The notes beneath the pieces were generated by a model. It did no database searches and had not been told where the DNA came from. It saw only the letters and a program-made list of their open reading frames with translations. Both the position numbers and the translations under genes were made by a program. DNA of 64,000 nt from contig CM033741.1 of NCBI GenBank assembly GCA_019671005.1, positions 5,952,001 to 6,016,000 of the forward strand. Reading direction: 5' to 3'. The number at the start of each line of letters is the position of its first letter. Within the stretch, counting starts at the first letter, position 1. Positions 1-11,049 of the stretch are shown here, one piece after another. This DNA comes from Hibiscus mutabilis (lineage: Eukaryota > Streptophyta > Magnoliopsida > Malvales > Malvaceae).

Positions 1-120
1 AAGCTTGTTATTAGTCCTTTCGTTGTGTTGTCTCTCTAGCGGCTGATGAAACAGATGTCTTTCTCATTAAAGTACAAGGAGCAGAGTAGGAATCTTGTAG
101 TACCTAACTTCGATGTTTAA
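1..120 (+). CDS. Possible last coding exon of a gene lying upstream of the window
   Basis: A pyrimidine-rich tract ending in AG at 38-39 looks like a splice acceptor. From base 40 two frames stay open: one runs 26 codons to TAA at 118-120, the other 15 codons to TAG at 87-89. I do not recognise either peptide, so the gene cannot be named and the frame cannot be chosen. The following DNA (to about 650) is T-rich and would suit a 3' UTR. The window starts with AAGCTT, a HindIII site, so the remainder of this gene is cut off. Confidence 0.3.
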
Positions 121-1058
121 ACTTTTTCTATCCGTATACAAATTTGCCGTTAGCTTTAACGTTTGTGGTATTTTCTAGGCTACTGAAATGCTTCAATTCC
201 TTCTCCTTCGCTTATGATTTTCCCTTCTATCTGTTGCTTCTGCACCCCCAGAAAATTCAATGGCTGAAATTTGTGTCCAAATTCCGTGATCATGTTTCAT
301 ATGTATCAAAGTCTGTATCATGTGGGCTTTGTTTCTTGCCTGAAGTTATTTGTGTTTGATATCAAACAAGCTGGCTTGGTTATTATGGTTAATAATCTTC
401 TTTGGAATGATTTGTGCAGAGTGCAGTTTTATTGTATGGATGTAAACACCGTTCTGCACAACCTGGTCACTCGTGCTGGAGTCACGATAAGTGTCACATA
501 ACTTTGACTATCAGTTGCTTTACCAATCTCAATCTATACAAACACAACTATGCTTCTGTAGTTAAAATGCTGCTAAATCGTTCAGTTGTAGTTAAAACAC
601 TGCTAAATCGTTCAATTGTTTGCGAAATGTAAATATAGGATAGCAATCGCCTATAATCTAAAATATCAGCTTCCCGAACTTGTTCTTCAATCCTTTGTGT
701 ACAATAACATTAGATTCTAAAGTTGTATATCCTATCACCTATGTTACTCCAACTTTATTTTTCTTGAAATACTCATGTCTGACACATTTCCGGATAAAGA
801 TACGAGGATACATGGAAAGGCTTAGAAGAAATTGTACACACATGTATCAGACTATACTCTTAAAACAGTGAAAGAAAAGCATCTAACATACAGTTAGCAT
901 ATCCTTGGATCTTGTTGAGTTTTTTATTATTATTTGTTTTTACACTTTCTCACTATAGGACCTCTTCTATTACATATATGCATGATCTGCTATATCAACA
1001 ATGTTATGAATTTATGCTTGACTGAACTGATTATTCCTTTTTGCATGTTTCGATTCTA
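121..1058. other. AT-rich flank, no convincing gene
   Basis: Only short ORFs without family resemblance are present. A short imperfect tandem duplication lies at about 560-625 (two copies of a GTAGTTAAAAYRCTGCTAAA-like unit). The DNA may be the 3' UTR and downstream spacer of the gene ending near position 120. It ends at the left target duplication of the Gypsy element. Confidence 0.5.
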
Positions 1059-1063
1059 CCAAC
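1059..1063. repeat. Left target-site duplication (CCAAC) of the Gypsy element
   Basis: Identical to the five bases directly after the 3' LTR at 31563-31567. A perfect duplication over a 30-kb gap fixes both ends of the element. Confidence 0.95.
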
Positions 1064-1353
1064 TGTCATACCCGTATTTTGTCCGGGGCGTTCGAACATA
1101 CATATAAATAAGGCCAAAATATAAATATAATAATAAATAAATATCAAGTAAATAAACAATACCCAAACTAGTCCAATTACAACTCATTTTATAACCCACT
1201 GTCAGCCCAACAAACACACGTGTCCATTTTCCCGCTCAAATCAGTATCCAAAAGGACACGTGGCATCTCTTCATTGGCCCAAAACAAAAGCCACGGATTG
1301 TGGTTTTATTTCTCCCGCTCAGTTGGCATTGTTGACATCAGATGTTTGACCCC

Positions 1354-1362
1354 TATAAATAG
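1354..1362 (+). promoter_or_regulatory. TATA box of the Gypsy 5' LTR
   Basis: TATAAATAG followed by GAGAGAG-rich sequence. The 3' LTR has its counterpart at 28848-28856. This is the expected pol II start region of the element. Confidence 0.6.
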
Positions 1363-2440
1363 GAGAGAGAAAAATTATGTCAGAGTAATTATGAGGATAA
1401 TAAATATAATAATAATAATAATAAATAGAGGAGAGAGAGTACCTCGGGAAAAGGAACAGCTGCGGGAAACTCGAACCGACGCTGGTGCTCGTCAGAAAAA
1501 ATGACCGGTCGCCGAAAAGGATGCCGAAAGTTAGAGAGACGTCGGTGATAATGGGAGAAGACGATCGAAACCGCATTCGAACCGTTGAAGGTATATTTCC
1601 TTTAGAACTTTCCATTTTCTGCAAGAAAAAAACTAAGTTAGATCAAAGCCAAAATCATAAAAAATGGTAAAAATAAAGAATATGATGGTGGCCGGAGAGT
1701 TAGGTCGTGGCTGAGTCGAAGGTGATAGTTGGATCGGGCAGTTTTAGCTGGGTGAAGTGGGAGGATTCTTTCGAATCCGGGTAGATTAGGTTCGATATTT
1801 GGGAAAATAGGGTTAGATCTGATCGAATCGGGGTAGATCTAGGATTAAAGATAAAATCAGAGATTTTTGGGGAAATTTTAGGTTTCTGGCAGTGTTCAAC
1901 GCTCGCCTATGGCGGCCGGCGAAAGACCAAAGATGGCCGGTAAGAGGCGGAGCTGGATCAAGGGGTGGAGGCAGCGGCGGAGTTAAGCCGAAAAAGATGA
2001 AGTTCATCTTGAAGAACAAGGATGAACATTCATCCAAAACCTTGAGTTTTGATCCATTTGGTTTGTTTTTTTTTTGGAAATTTGGTGTTACGAAGAGAGA
2101 AAGCTAAGAGAGGGGAGAGAGACTAAGAGTTAGAGAGAGGGTTGAAATCCAAAAAATGGGAAAAAGGAAAAATAGGTGTTGATGCAGCCTTTAAATAGAC
2201 ACGGTTTATGGGCCAACAAGCCCGCGAACCCCCGAAGCAGGCCCACGTATCCCCGGCTGGGCCCGCGCCCTTTTATTGGTTTTCTTGTGATTTGGGCATT
2301 GAGTTTTGTAAACATTTCATTTCGGTCCTCAGTTTAATAAAATTGATTTCTAAAGTTCCATTTTCTTTCAATTCAGTCCCTTATTTAATTGTTTTAATTT
2401 AATTAATTTACCTTTAATTATTCATATGTTGCATATACTT

Positions 2441-2445
2441 AAATT
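2441..2445. repeat. Left target-site duplication (AAATT) of the Copia element
   Basis: Matches 12400-12404 exactly. Confidence 0.93.
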
Positions 2446-2624
2446 TGTAAAACCTATGTTTGATTTTGATATAATAAAGTGTTTAAGGACTAAATTGTAA
2501 AAGGAAATAAATTTTTAAGTATTCAAAAGTCTCACAAAATGACAAGGAAAATATTTCCAAAGTTAAAAACTTAAACCCAAAATTTTTTCTAAGTGTTTCA
2601 AGCCAAAAATACACAAATACGCCC

Positions 2625-3205
2625 AAGCGTATCGATACACCACTTGGTGTTTCGATACGGATTTTAGCTACTGAAATTTGATTTTTCAAGGAGTATCGAT
2701 ACACCCCTTCGTGTTCTGATACAAAAATTGGCTACTGGAATTTGGTTTTGCAAAGCGTACCGATACGGCCTCACCCGTTTCGATACGACTTTCATCTGGG
2801 CAAATGGTTTTGAAAAGTGTTTCGATACAGCTTTACGCTGATTCGATATGGTTTGAAATCAGTGTTTAAGGAATTTCTAAACGTAACGATACGGTCCCAG
2901 ATGTTTCGATACGGTATGCATTAATTGTTTTCGACCGTTGCCTTGTCAGTTATTGGAATCAACGAACTTTTAATTTTTTGTTACCCGTACCGATACGCCC
3001 CTAAGCGTACCGATGCAAATTTTTATCTCAGATTCCAGTGCGCAAAACTCATACCGATTCGGCCTTGCCGTTTTGATACGCCCCCAATTTTACACTGTGA
3101 TCGTTTCTATATGGCCTCCTGCATATCGATACGGATATACACAACAGCTATATTTATTTTGCAATAGGTATCGATACGGGCCTACGTGTACCGATACGGT
3201 AGGTG
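2625..3205 (+). promoter_or_regulatory. Palindromic CGATAC repeat cluster, enhancer-like part of the Copia LTR
   Basis: About sixteen copies of a core resembling GTATCGATACG, mostly in pairs whose cores are about 22 bases apart, with pairs recurring roughly every 60-70 bases. Many cores are CG-containing and several are self-complementary (for example CGTATCGATACACC near 2627). Sirevirus LTRs are known to contain clustered palindromes upstream of the TATA box, thought to form a cis-regulatory module; the role here is inferred from that and from position. Confidence 0.75.
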
Positions 3206-3293
3206 CCAGACAACATTTATTGCAGGAAACTTGCTCACCAACGGCTATATTCAATACCCCAACTACCCAAATGGCTAGAATTCAATGAGAGGG

Positions 3294-3300
3294 TATAAAT
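3294..3300 (+). promoter_or_regulatory. TATA box of the Copia 5' LTR
   Basis: GGGTATAAATAC lies about 90 bp downstream of the palindrome cluster and is conserved in the 3' LTR at 11898. Confidence 0.7.
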
Positions 3301-3796
3301 ACAAGACTCCAAAGCTGCTGCAACAACTAATGAACCTACTTTGATCAACACTCAAGCAATTAAGCAAAACCCAACCCTTTGAGCTTTTATTGTCAAACCC
3401 TTGTACCCAACTTGTGTATTTCATTGTAACCTTTAATTCAAGTTTGGGGTTGAGTGTTCTTGTAAATTGGGCAAACATTTACCTTGTGAGGGCTTTTATT
3501 CATTATTCATTTATTTCTTTGTATTCAAGAGTGAATTGTTCAAAGCTTTGGGTAGAAAGCTTGAACTTGTAACGGTTGCCTCCTTAGCATAGAAAATGGG
3601 AAGAATTTCATAGTGAAATTGGTTGAAAATCCTTAGTAGAAAGCTAAGGTAGTGGGCGTAGAGCTTGTTAGAAGCTTGAACCACTATAAATTATTGTGTC
3701 CCATTGTCTATCTCTTTCGATTTGCTTCCAAACTTTTAAAATTTCCAATTCACTCCCTCTTGGCCACTATTTACATTGATTGATCATCCTAACAAT

Positions 3797-3809
3797 TGGT
3801 ATTAGAGCC
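3797..3809 (+). other. Primer-binding site for initiator tRNA-Met (Copia)
   Basis: TGGTATTAGAGCC starts two bases after the 5' LTR. It differs by one base from the usual plant site complementary to the 3' end of tRNA-iMet. Confidence 0.9.
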
Positions 3810-3879
3810 AAACTCAACCGAAGGTCTAACAATCGTTGAGGCGATCCTAGAAGGTGATTCAATAGTCGAAGACATAGCC

Positions 3880-5535
3880 ATGGCATCCACCTCCAGTAAC
3901 AACTTGTACGAGTCTCAATCTATCACCAAACCTCTATACTTCAATAGGGATAACTATCCATATTGGAAAAATCGTATAAAGTTCTTCATCAAATCCCATG
4001 ACTACCTCCTATGAGATATAATGGAAGATGGACCAACAATCACAATGAAGAGAGAATGTGATCGGTTACTACCGAAGTCCAAGCACGAGATGACCGATGA
4101 AGATCGGAAGAAGTTCCAAATCAACGACAAAGTAATGCACATGCTATTTTGCTCACTTGGACCGGATGAGTACTCCAAGATGTCATCTTTCTCAAGTGCC
4201 AAGGAAATTTGAGATAAGCTAGAGATCACATATGAAGGCACCAATGAAGTTAAGGAGACCAATATTAGGCTTCTTAATTTGAGCTACAAAAATTTTAAGA
4301 TGGAGCCTGATTAAGACATCTCCAAAATGTTAGAACGGTCCTCCGTTATTGTAAATGGCCTCAAGGGTCTTGGAGAAGTCATTCTAGAGGAGAAGCTAGT
4401 TCGAAAACTACTCTACTCACTTTTTGAGTGTTGGGATGGTAAAAGAACGACCATCATAGAAACAAAGGATCTCAAGATGCTAAAGCTTGATGCTCGTATG
4501 TGGTATATTCTCACCCATGAGATAATGAAGAAATAAAGAGAGGAAGAAAAAAAAGAGGAAATGAGGGTCGAAAAGAAGGAAGTAGAGAAGAAAAAGATGG
4601 GAATCGCTCTCAAGGCTTCACAAGAAGAGAGTGATTCAAGTGAGGAGAAAGGCGAAGAATTGGCTATGATAGCCAAACGATTCACTCGGCTCATGAGATC
4701 CAACCGAAGAAGGAAGTTCAATCAAAGAAGGGATCTCAAGAACAAGAGCAAGGAAGAAGAGAAGGATACGATTGTGTGCTACGAATGTAAGAAGCCGGGG
4801 CACATCAAAATCGATTGTCCCCAACTCAAGAGAATAGCTTCGAGAAGAAAAAGAAGCACAAGGCCCATGTAGCCACTTGGAGCGATGAAGAGTCTTCAAG
4901 TGATGAGGAGCACGAAGTTTCCAATCTTTGTCTCATGGCCTTTGAGGAGGATCCAAAGGTAACCTCTAACTCATTAAATGATCCTACATATGATGAATTA
5001 TTTGATGATTATAATGAGTTACAAGAGGCTTATGACGAATTGGTTGAAAAATATAAGGAATCTGTTTTGAAAAATAAGAAAACTATCCTTGATTTGAAAA
5101 ACCAAAACGATTCATTATCTAAAACCAATTCGAAACTTGAAAAGAAGGTTAGTGATTTAAAAGATAATCAAAAATATTTTGAACAAGAAAATGTTGACTT
5201 AAATAACCCTCTTTCCGAATTAAAGGATCATTACCTCAATGAGGTAAATAACCTCAAAGCTTCCTTGAACAAGGTTGGGAAACCATGTTTTGAAAAAGGG
5301 CAATCTTCAAAACCCAACCATGTAAAAAGGAACTTTGGTGGGTACAAACATGGAGTTACTCAAGGCCCTATTATGGTAAGAAAGTTAAAAGTGTGTGGAT
5401 TCCTAAGAATGTTATTGCTTCTAACAATGTAAATGAGATTGCTTCTTCGATTCCTAAGGGAACCAAGATTTTGAGAACTAATGTTCATGGACCCAAAAAG
5501 ATTTGGGTACCAAAAATCAAAAATTGATTCCATGT
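3880..5535 (+). pseudogene. Copia gag, broken by stops and frameshifts
   Basis: Start ATG at 3880. The N-terminal part (3930-4530) is the UBN2-type gag region. A zinc knuckle CX2CX4HX4C follows at about 4774-4818 (VCYECKKPGHIKIDC), then an acidic and coiled-coil segment to about 5260. Disruptions seen: TGA at 4012 and 4210 where homologues normally have Trp, TAA at 4312 and 4534, a frame change near 4832 and another near 5370. Three of the stops fit single C-to-T or G-to-A changes. Gag normally forms the virus-like particle and binds RNA through the knuckle. Confidence 0.85.
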
Positions 5536-5554
5536 TTGTAGGGGGGGCATTGCT

Positions 5555-6990
5555 TCAAGGCCAAGGCTACAAGTGCAAACTCATGGTACCTTGATAGTGG
5601 ATGCTCAAGACACATGACCAGAGACAAGAGTCGATTCTTGGAACTAAAGCCAAAGAGTGGAGGAGTAATAACTTTTGGTGACAACTCCAAAGGCCACATT
5701 GAAGGAATTGGTTCCATTGGTAATCACTCATCCATTCTCATTGATAATGTTTTGTATGTCAACGGTCTAAAACACAATCTTTTAAGTATTAGTCAATTAT
5801 GTGACAAAAGTTTCAATGTTTTTTTTATTCTAATGGTTGCAAGCTTTTAAACATTGAAACAAATAAAATTGTGCTTTTTGGTCATCGCATAGGAAACATA
5901 TACATGGTTCATCTATATGACATACATATTTCTCATGCATGTTTTGTTGCAAATGATGAGCATGATTCATGGTTATGGCATAGAAAATTAGGGCATGCAA
6001 GCATAAGTGTTTTAGAAAAATTGGTTTCAAAAGATCTAGTTAGAGGTTTGCCTAAAATAAAGTTTTCAAATGATAAAATTTGTGATGCTTGTGCAAAAGG
6101 CAAACACATGCATCTCTTTGGTCCTATTAGAACTACTAGCTTAGGTGGAAAATCATATGCATATGTTTTTAGTTGATGATTACTCTAGATACACTTGGGC
6201 TTTATTCTTAAGTACCAAAGATGAGCCTTTAGAAAAATTCATCACTTTTTCAAAAATTACTCAAAATGACCTTGGTCAAAATATTTCTCACATTCGAATT
6301 GACCATGGCACCAAATTTCAAAATTTAGGTTTTGAGGATTTTTGTAACTCAAATGGTATAAGCCATAATTTTTTAGCTCCTAGAACACCTCAACAAAATA
6401 GGGTTGTTGAAAAGAAAAATCGAACTTTAGAGGAAATGGCTAGAACCATGCTTCGTGAAAACAATTTGTCAAAATATTTTTGGGCGGAAGCCACTAATAA
6501 GGCTTGCTATATCATAAATAGAGTAATGATTAGGCCTATTTTAAAGAAAACTCCTTATGTGATTTTAAAATCCAAAAAGCCTAACATTAGCTATTTTTAT
6601 CCATTTGGTTGTAAATGTTTTGTTTTAAATAATGGAAAAGATAATTTGGGCAAACTTGACTCTAAAAGTGATGAAGCTATTTTCTTAGGATATTCTTCGA
6701 ACTCTAAAGCTTATCGAGTATTTAATAAAAGAACCTTAGTTGTTGAAGAGTCTATACATGTGATTTTCGATGATAACCTCCTTCCGATGAAGGATTCTTG
6801 TGATGATGTGGGGATTTTTGAAGCCAATGATGGTGGGCAATCATCAAAGGTGAATGAAGTTCCAACTAAAGAAGAAGAAACACAAGATCCACCTCTAGAA
6901 GCCTTGAAGGACATGAGCCTTGAGGAAAAGGAAGTGAGCTACCAAAGAGAGTACAACTATGTCAAAGATGGTGAGATTTTGGGTGATCCA
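5555..6990 (+). pseudogene. Copia protease and integrase region, degraded
   Basis: The aspartic protease shows DSG at 5593-5601 within WYLDSGCSRHMT. The pre-integrase HHCC finger is at about 5960-6100 (LWHRKLGHA ... CDAC). The integrase core continues to about 6480. Homologues have Asp in the segment before LFGP; here codon 6111-6113 is His, so the first catalytic acid is missing, and the linker before it looks about 20 residues too short. The Asp in IDHGTKF and the Glu in VVEKKNR are kept. A frame change near 6170 separates the two halves. Protease would cut Gag-Pol; integrase would insert the cDNA. Confidence 0.85.
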
Positions 6991-7019
6991 TCCAAAGGGG
7001 TAACCACTAGACTTTCTCT

Positions 7020-8578
7020 TAAAAATGCATGAAATGTAGCATTTATCTCATGCATAGAGCCTAATAATGTTAAAGAAGCATTAAATGATGATTATTGGAT
7101 AATGGCCATGCAAGAGGAATTAAACCAATTTAAGAGAAGTCAAGTTTGGACATTAGTTGATAGGCCTAGTAATAAATCTACTATAGGAACTAAATGGGTT
7201 TTTAGAAACAAACTAGATGAGAGTGGTAACATAGTGAGGAACAAGGCTAGACTTGTTGCTCAAGGTTACACTCAAGAAGAGGGAATCGATTTTGATGAAA
7301 CCTATGCACCCATAGCTAGAATGGAAGCCATTAGGATGCTTTTAGCATTTGCATGTTATCATGAATTTAAGCTTTTTCAAATGGATGTAAAAAGTGCATT
7401 TTAAATGGTTTTATTAATGAAGAAGTGTATGTAGAACAACCACCCAGTTTTGAAGATCTGAATTACCCAAACCATGTTTTTAAATTTTTAAAAGCTTTAT
7501 ATGGTTTGAAACAAGATCCTAAGGCTTGGTATAAAAGATTATCAAGTTTTCTTATTGAAAAAGGCTTTGAAAAAGGAACGGTGGACACTACACTCTTTAT
7601 TAAAAGAAATGGCAAAAACATTTTAGTAGTTCAAATATACGTTGATGATATAATTTTTGGTTCTACTAATGAATTGCTTTGCCGAGATTTTGCTAAGTTG
7701 ATGCAAGGTGAGTTTGAGATGAGCATGATGGGGAAGCTTTCATTCTTCTTGAGGCTCCAAATTAAGCAAAGGAATGACGACATCTTCATCAATCAAGCTA
7801 AGTACATCAAGGACATGCTCAAGAAGTTTGGCTTGGAGAATGTGAAACCTGAAGCCACTCCAATGAGTTCTTCCACAAAGCTTGAAAAAGATGAAGGTGG
7901 TAAGTGTGTAGATTTAAAGCTTTATCGCTCTATGATTGGATTTTTGCTTTATCTTACCGCAAGTAGACCCGACATTATGTTTAGTGTTTGCTTGTGTGCT
8001 GGTTTTCAAGCTAGTCCTAGAGAATCACACCTTATAGCCGTTAAGAGAATCTTTATATACCTTAGATATACACCTTATTTAGGTCTTTGGTATCCTAGAG
8101 AGTATTCCTTTAGTTTATATGCCTTCTCGGGTACGGATTATGAGGGTTGTAAGATAGATAGAAAAAGTACCTCCTGTACATGTCAATTCCTAGGTAGTAT
8201 GCTAATATCATGGTTTTCTAAGAAGCAAAATAGTGTAGCATTATCTACCACTGAGGCAGAGTACATATCGGTAGGGAGTTGTTGTGCTCAAGTCCTTTGG
8301 ATGAAACAACTCTTAGATTATGGAATTGATGTAGGTACCACCCCCATTAGGTGTGACAACACTAGTGCTATTTATCTCACTAAGAATCCCATCTAACATT
8401 CTAGAACCAAACACATAGAAATAAGGCATCATTTCATTAGAGATCATGTCTTGAAAAATGATGTAGTTCTAGAATATGTAGACACCTCAAACAATTAGCG
8501 AACATCTTTACCAAACCATTAGACAAAGAGCGTTTTTGGTCTCTTAGGAGAGAGTTAGGTTTAACCAACCTTTCTTGA
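7020..8578 (+). pseudogene. Copia reverse transcriptase and RNase H, frameshifted
   Basis: RT begins with WTLVDRPSNK and KWVFRNKLDE at about 7150-7220. The catalytic YVDD box is at 7638-7649 and KALYGLKQ at 7491. RNase H spans about 7900-8390, with the conserved DRKSTSCTCQ and ALSTTEAEY segments. A one-base loss near 7402 shifts the frame just after the MDVKSAF block. TAA at 8394 sits where the sequence otherwise runs into HSRTKHIEIRHH, and a second frame change near 8490 precedes the C terminus. RT and RNase H copy the genomic RNA into cDNA in the cytoplasmic particle. Confidence 0.9.
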
Positions 8579-8789
8579 CCCTTAGAGCATCTTTTGGTCT
8601 TAAAAATATGCTTAAATTCGTTTGATTGATTGCTTATGTGTTTTTGCTCCTATATGCATCTATGCTTGTTTCTAGGGGGAGTATGTATCTATTTATGCTC
8701 ATACATAATGTTCTCATATCATTTTCATGCATTTCGATTTGATTAAAATCAAAATTTTGAGCAACCTACAACCAAAACTGGCATTTCTG

Positions 8790-9046
8790 GCACAGACGTA
8801 TCAATACGGTTATCCGCGTATCGATACGGGTCGTTTACAATAGTTTTGGTACAGGTTTACCTATACCGGTACGGGTCACGTATTGAAACGACTTTAAAAG
8901 TGTTTCGGTACTGGTTTCGATACGCCAATGTGGCGTACCGGTACAGTTCATGCTGGACAGTTTTAAGGGTTTTAAAAGAGGGTTTTCACTTTACCTTAAA
9001 TACCCATTTTTTCTTAAAACCCTAGATACGAAATCCTCTATAAAAA
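8790..9046 (+). promoter_or_regulatory. Internal palindrome cluster plus TATA box upstream of the extra ORF
   Basis: At 8798-8955, after pol, the LTR-type palindromes reappear: TATCGATACGGG, ATACCGGTACGGG, GGTTTCGATACG and GTACCGGTACAG. About 85 bp downstream is TATAAAAA at 9039-9046, followed by a CT-rich stretch that could hold a start site. The arrangement mirrors the LTR (palindromes, then TATA). I infer a second, internal promoter that would make a subgenomic RNA for the extra ORF. Confidence 0.5.
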
Positions 9047-9182
9047 CCTCTCAATCTCTCATATTTTCTCACACAAATCTTAAAAATTCTTGAGGGCTTT
9101 TGGATTTTACATCAAACCCAAGCAAAAATCTTTAAGTTTGTCCATCCAAATCTCTTCATTCATCCTTAATCTCAGCTTCAAG

Positions 9183-9516
9183 GTATAAACCCTAACCTTT
9201 TTTTTTAATTTTCGTACATATATATACTCTAATTTTGTATTATAATCATAGATTTAGAACATATATAGTATAGTTTTCAATATTTTTATAAAAACTTTTT
9301 CAAATATGAAATTTTTTTTATTCGAATATAAATTTATATCGTATAATTTTTAACACTGTTTTTGAAGTTTTCTTTTCTCAAAAATTATTTGTATGCTTGT
9401 ATATGCTTTTAAACTACATTGTATAGATTTTTATTAATACCTTGATTATTGGATTAATTTTTGGATCGAATGTGTTGATTTATGCATTCATAGTTTTTGG
9501 TTTGATTTTATTTTAG
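9183..9516 (+). other. Probable leader intron of the extra Copia ORF
   Basis: AG|GTATAAACC at 9181 and TTTTATTTTAG ending at 9516 bound a very AT-rich stretch of 334 bases between the internal TATA box and the ORF. Splice-site quality and base composition fit a plant intron. No transcript is available, so this is inference. Confidence 0.45.
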
Positions 9517-9519
9517 ATT

Positions 9520-10689
9520 ATAGCCCCAAAGAAACGTGCAAGAAAAGAAATTGCCTCTAATTCAAATCCTCCTAGTCTCAATCCCTACCATAATGGTAAT
9601 CGACCCAATCTTACTTATATCTATCAACATTGTTTTGATGAACCCCAATATCCTCTTGCCATGGACCATTTTAAAAAGTATCAAAGTTACAAAATTCGCC
9701 GAGAGCGTGTCACTTCCATTCCTTTTCTATCATCCGAAAGGTTTCAATTTAAATATCTTAGGCTAATGCACGAATGGAAGTGTATTACTTTTTTGAGTAT
9801 ACCCGAGATTTTATACCGAAATCTTGTTTTGATATTTTATTCCAATGCCCAGTGTATTTTTAATGAAAAGAAAACCTTGGTTATTGCGATCGAGTCTTAT
9901 TTAATGGGTCAAAAATTTCGTATTGATTCATCCGTTTTAGCAAACTATTTGGGTCTTGAGGATACGGGTATTGATGATGAGGATTCATTAGGACATGTCC
10001 TTGGTGGCTCCATGACCGTGCTAGATACCGATGACCGAATCCTACACCTCATGATCACTTGGTGGTTTCGACCATCCGGTGGCAAGTTTTCAACGATCCG
10101 CCAAGTCGATGACTTTTGGCTCCGTTACTTTCATGAGGAGAAGCGACCTAACCTTGCTCAAATTATGTTCGCGGAGATCGTCATCATGGTGCAACATCGC
10201 CACACCTCTATGGTTACATCATTCATTTACGACACCGCATTGAGCTACATTTTTCACAAGATGGGAATTGATTGTTCCTATGACTTTGCGGAACCCCTCA
10301 CGGATCTGATTGATGAGCGCTCTCTTCGTCGCGCAAAGTTTACATACTACAATGGAAAATGGATTAGGAACACCGATCTTCCGAGAGATGTTCAACCCAA
10401 TCCGGTGGTGACTCCTCAAGAGGCTCACATTCCACAAGCTCCAGTGGCCCAACCTAATCTTGATGGTTTCATGGCATACCTCAATGAACAATTCACCAAC
10501 TTGCACACAACCATGAATTATGGGTTTACCGTTATTGACACACGCTACACATGCTTGGAGGAAAGAGTGACGGCCATTGAGAATCGTCAAAACTCAATGG
10601 ATATCTCTCTTACCGTGTTTTATGGAGAATGGCATCAATCCCTTGGGCCTCAAGCCAATGATGATGGAGACGGTAGAATCGATCCTTAG
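9520..10689 (+). pseudogene. Extra (env-like) ORF of the Sirevirus, start codon lost
   Basis: The frame is open from 9520 to the stop at 10687-10689, about 389 codons. The first ATG is at 9661, but 47 in-frame codons upstream are also coding-like and begin with a basic, proline-rich stretch (PKKRARK) right after an ATA codon where a start would be expected. The middle (about 9900-10350) resembles the putative plant transposon protein family that often accompanies these elements; the last 80 residues form amphipathic helices. I see no signal peptide and no clear membrane segment, so an envelope role is not supported. The basic N terminus would rather suit nuclear or nucleic-acid association. 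Confidence 0.6.
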
Positions 10690-10929
10690 ACATTTTGCAT
10701 TACATATCGTATCATATTAGGATTATTATGCACCTATTTTTTTGTCCTTGTGAACTCCTATGCTTTATCATTGCTTTGTTATTTGGTTTATGTCTTTAGG
10801 ATTTAAGTTGGATTAAACTATGTTGCTCGAACTATGACTTGAAGTTTAATGCTTATGTTGCTTATTTAATTGCTTGGAGTTGTTATTGTTTCCTTGTTTT
10901 ATCCCTATTGCATTGATTTTGATCTAACA

Positions 10930-11049
10930 AAAAGGGGGAGAAAAGTTAGCCAAAATTTTTCAAACTTTTTAGTCTTAAATTAAGGGGGAGTTTTTTTAAG
11001 ATACTTAAAAATTTTCACTTTGGTTTTGTTATATCAAAAAGGGGGAGAT
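10930..11049 (+). other. Triple polypurine tracts before the Copia 3' LTR
   Basis: AAAAAGGGGGAGAAAAG (10929-10945), TAAGGGGGAG (10981-10990) and AAAAAGGGGGAGAT (11036-11049). Only the last abuts the LTR and would prime plus-strand synthesis. Repeated PPT-like runs are typical of Sireviruses. A further TAGGGGGAG lies at about 8674. Confidence 0.85.

Larger units (their letters stand above)
2446..3794 (+). repeat. 5' LTR of the Copia element (1,349 bp)
   Basis: Nearly identical to 11050-12399. It contains a cluster of CGATAC palindromes upstream of a TATA box at 3294 and ends immediately before the primer-binding site. Confidence 0.95.

Noticed and set aside
1319..1624. 101-aa minus-strand ORF at the left of the Gypsy LTR
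   Set aside because: Antisense to the LTR leader and built largely from microsatellite translation (runs of Tyr).
10219..10590. 123-aa minus-strand ORF
   Set aside because: Antisense shadow of the extra Copia ORF.
9661..10689. Retroviral-type envelope gene in the Copia element
   Set aside because: No signal peptide, no clear transmembrane segment and a basic N-terminal extension. It is kept only as an extra (env-like by position) ORF.
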